From assembly GCA_023416515.1 (NCBI GenBank), contig JAEZHP010000059.1, forward strand, positions 23,646-87,645: a DNA stretch of 64,000 nt, given 5' to 3'. The notes beneath the pieces were generated by a model that searched no databases, was not told where the DNA came from, and was given only the letters and a program-made list of their open reading frames with translations. Both the position numbers and the translations under genes were made by a program. This DNA comes from Pseudomonadota bacterium. Its GTDB lineage: Bacteria > Pseudomonadota > Alphaproteobacteria > Sphingomonadales > Sphingomonadaceae. Below are positions 62,418-64,000 of this stretch, piece by piece; position 1 is the first letter of the stretch; the number at the start of each line of letters is the position of its first letter.

Positions 62418-63014
62418 ATGTGCAACCGCTATCGCATGTCCGCCAAGCAGCTCGAAATGGCGCGGGCCTTCGGGGTCGACGTGTCGAAGCTGCTGCCCGA
62501 GGAACGCCTCCCTCTCCCTGAACTCTTCCCCAAGCGCATCGGCTTCGTCGTGCGCCAGGACAGCGGCGCCCGTCTTCTCGACGCGATGCAGTGGGGCGTG
62601 CCGCTCAAGATGAAGGGCGCGAAGGGCCAGCCGATCACCAAGAACATCACCAACGTCCGCAACCTCACATCGCCCTTCTGGAAGAGCATGATCGGCAACA
62701 CGGGCTTCCGATGCCTGGTTCCAGTGACTGACTTTTGCGAATGGGAGGGTGACGCCGGCGCGAAGCAGGAGCGCTGGTTCTCGCTGCCCTCATCGCCGAT
62801 CTTCGCCTTCGCCGGCGTGTGGCGGCCGACCGAGCAGGGCAATGCCTACGCCTTCCTCACCTGCGAACCAAACCCAATCGTCGCGCCGATCCATCCGAAG
62901 GCAATGCCGGTGATCCTTCACCCGGAGGATTACGACCGCTGGCTCACCGACCCCTATACCGACGCCTGCTCGCTGGCCCAGCCATTCCCCTCGCAGTTGA
63001 TGGCTGTCGCCTGA
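62418..63014 (+). CDS. SOS response-associated peptidase (SRAP/YedK-like)
   Basis: This 198-residue protein belongs to the family that crosslinks to abasic sites in single-stranded DNA through its N-terminal Cys. The start at 62418 is required, because Met removal from MCNRYRM exposes Cys2, the active residue; an upstream ATG in frame would hide it. Other conserved parts are NVRNLT, the Glu in VPVTDFCEWEG and the His in IHPKAMPVIL. It protects genome integrity during replication of damaged DNA. Confidence 0.92.
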   Translation: MCNRYRMSAKQLEMARAFGVDVSKLLPEERLPLPELFPKRIGFVVRQDSGARLLDAMQWGVPLKMKGAKGQPITKNITNVRNLTSPFWKSMIGNTGFRCLVPVTDFCEWEGDAGAKQERWFSLPSSPIFAFAGVWRPTEQGNAYAFLTCEPNPIVAPIHPKAMPVILHPEDYDRWLTDPYTDACSLAQPFPSQLMAVA

Positions 63015-63049
63015 CGGGTGATAAAGACCGCTCTTGTTGGAGCGTGCGA

Positions 63050-63262
63050 ATGGCCGACGATAAGCCGCAGTGGGACCTGGCTAAGGATCCGGAGGTTGAC
63101 TTGGTCACCCTGGAATGGTGGCAGGGCGACCGCAGCCGACGCCACGGATCACCTCTAGGCTCTCAGGATGAAGTGGCTCGGCGCCTAACAGATTGGCTGA
63201 TGAGCAACGGCTACGGCGACCTGATGGCAGAGAAGCTGGGCCAGGCTGACTTCGCCGAGTGA
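63050..63262 (+). CDS. Small hypothetical protein
   Basis: This 70-residue hydrophilic protein has VDLVTLEWWQGDRSRRHGSP and a helical end (VARRLTDWLMSNGYGDLMAEK). It starts 35 bp after the SRAP gene and its stop overlaps the next ATG (TGATG). No family is recognised; overlap with its neighbour supports it being real. The much longer frame reading through the SRAP gene is a shadow. Confidence 0.6.
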   Translation: MADDKPQWDLAKDPEVDLVTLEWWQGDRSRRHGSPLGSQDEVARRLTDWLMSNGYGDLMAEKLGQADFAE

Positions 63263-63540
63263 TGGAACTCCCGGACGAACTGATCGAGCGCCTCTATGCC
63301 GGCGCCTTCCCGGTCACCGTCTGGCGCAAGCATCTCGGTCTCACCCTGAACGAGCTGGCCAGCCGCGCCGGCATGACGCCGGAGGAGCTCAAGGGCATCG
63401 AGGAGGCGAAACGGCTGCGCGGCAAGCAGGGCGAGCGGCTGTCCGCCGCAATGGGCATCGCGCCTGACTGCCTCCTGCCGATCCGCGGCCGCTTCCGTGG
63501 CTGCGATGATCTCCCTGAGGACGTTCCTGATGATCAGTGA
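63262..63540 (+). CDS. Small XRE-like helix-turn-helix protein
   Basis: This 92-residue protein has an HTH of XRE/Cro type: VTVWRKHLGLTLNELASRAGMTPEELKGIEEAKRL-like arrangement, with the recognition helix near residues 35-48 and a C-terminal tail ending DLPEDVPDDQ. It overlaps both the preceding gene (1 bp) and the next (11 bp). It probably regulates its own small operon; no toxin partner is evident. Confidence 0.8.
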   Translation: MELPDELIERLYAGAFPVTVWRKHLGLTLNELASRAGMTPEELKGIEEAKRLRGKQGERLSAAMGIAPDCLLPIRGRFRGCDDLPEDVPDDQ

Positions 63541-63733
63541 TTGGGAGCTATGGGCCGCGGCAAATGAGGTTATTCGTCAGCACGGCGATGAGGCGCCGGT
63601 GTTCGCTGCCACGCGGCAGGTCGAGCTGGGTGAGGCCGGCGATGCTGCCGGTTCGCGAGCCTGGCTTCAGATCGGACTCAAGATCATTGAGCTGAGACGA
63701 GATACGCGGGGCGAAGGAGAGCGGCTTCAGTAG
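63530..63733 (+). CDS. Small hypothetical protein (DUF6961-like)
   Basis: This 67-residue protein from the ATG at 63530 begins MISDWELWAAANEVIRQHGD, contains APVFAATRQVELGEAGD and ends in a basic helix (IIELRRDT). It resembles small sphingomonad proteins that I recall as DUF6961, but this is from memory. It overlaps the HTH gene by 11 bp and is therefore probably translated with it. Confidence 0.6.
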   Translation: MISDWELWAAANEVIRQHGDEAPVFAATRQVELGEAGDAAGSRAWLQIGLKIIELRRDTRGEGERLQ

Positions 63734-63827
63734 GGCTGGCCGCGCCGACCCCTACCTGGTGCGGCACCAACGCTGATCTTGAAGGCAGGCATGTTCCGCT
63801 CTCCACCCATTTCGGGCGCTCGACGGA

Positions 63828-63855
63828 GTGTCTGCTTTCGACCCAAAGCGGACAC
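63828..63855. repeat. Hairpin repeat, sphingomonad intergenic type
   Basis: GTGTCTGCTTT and AAAGCGGACAC form an 11-bp stem with one mismatch around a CGACCC loop. A degenerate relative lies near 62010. Spurious ORFs run across it on both strands. I recall similar elements as abundant between genes in sphingomonads. Confidence 0.6.
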
Positions 63856-63907
63856 TCGGCTGATGGCAGCTAAGCGCCCTGTGTGGACGGCTCTCCGTTG
63901 GCAAGGG

Positions 63908-64000
63908 TTAGTTGACGCTGCCAGTGCTGGTCGGTGCGGCCATGTGTCCGGCCTTTTGCGCAGCCTTGTCATCGCCGCTGGCCATAATGCCTTCCGCGGA
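63908..64000 (-). CDS. C-terminal end of a gene running off the right edge (partial)
   Basis: Thirty codons are open to the window edge, reading SAEGIMASGDDKAAQKAGHM and ending PTSTGSVN before TAA. Composition looks like a real small secreted or soluble protein, but too little is visible to name it. An overlapping frame over the same bases looks like a shadow. Confidence 0.35.
   Translation of the reverse strand, partial: SAEGIMASGDDKAAQKAGHMAAPTSTGSVN

Noticed and set aside
63727..63972. Minus-strand frame across the hairpin repeat near the right edge
   Set aside because: Its sequence (SALGRKQTLR) is the kind of spurious product expected from translating the intergenic repeat.
61980..64000. 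A second copy of the tRNA-Gln 3' end as attachment site
   Set aside because: I scanned for TCGAATCCTGCCGCCCCAGC and found no copy, so no attR is reported in this window.
1..64000. CRISPR array
   Set aside because: No regularly spaced direct repeats of 25-40 bp were seen; the Cas4-like domain in the 55.5 kb gene belongs to a DUF2779 protein instead.

Overview
The window looks like chromosomal DNA of a Sphingomonadales alphaproteobacterium. The evidence is high GC, the mix of core genes (FixJ-type regulator, ErpA, CtaA-CutA, Zur, Dxs, TspO, UbiK, YbjN, ProC), tandem secreted amidohydrolases, and intergenic repeat types I associate with sphingomonads. The genus cannot be fixed from sequence alone.

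From 1 to about 33.1 kb the DNA is ordinary core genome. It holds a MarR-HlyD-MFS drug efflux operon cut by the left edge, purS-purQ, erpA, a FixJ-like regulator and two L,D-transpeptidases. Next come a proline-rich membrane protein, a small lipoprotein, a GntR regulator, a nitroreductase, and a POT peptide transporter followed by two amidohydrolases. Then follow a DAACS symporter, ctaA-cutA, merC-zur, dxs, tlyA, an RND efflux pair, tspO, ubiK, ybjN, proC, a branched-chain aminotransferase and an aldehyde dehydrogenase.

A tRNA-Gln(TTG) at 33103-33177 marks the start of a large accessory region. A tyrosine integrase starts about 110 bp beyond it, followed by an unknown gene and a MobA/MobL relaxase whose leader carries nested palindromes that look like an oriT. 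This suggests a mobilizable element integrated at the tRNA. I did not find a second copy of the tRNA 3' end, so the right boundary is unknown.

The cargo is rich in defence-type genes. It includes a Vsr endonuclease and a cytosine methyltransferase beside a four-gene operon (GHKL ATPase, Z1 helicase-like protein, PD-(D/E)XK protein, AIPR). This set matches a known predicted restriction-type system with MutL/MORC-like ATPases. A TrlF-type PHP-ATPase follows. Beyond it are a DEDD exonuclease-like protein preceded by a shorter paralog whose catalytic residues appear lost, and a four-gene cluster (PD-(D/E)XK nuclease, Cas4-like DUF2779 protein, membrane protein, TerB-like membrane protein). The most unusual locus is a coupled two-gene cassette on the minus strand (58757-61581). 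It encodes an uncharacterised protein and a divergent relative of protein-primed family B DNA polymerases without a visible exonuclease domain.

The last 2 kb carry a SRAP/YedK peptidase, a small ORF broken by an in-frame TAG, and three small overlapping genes including an XRE-like HTH protein. The least explained loci are the polymerase cassette, the paired exonuclease paralogs and the TerB/DUF2779 cluster.
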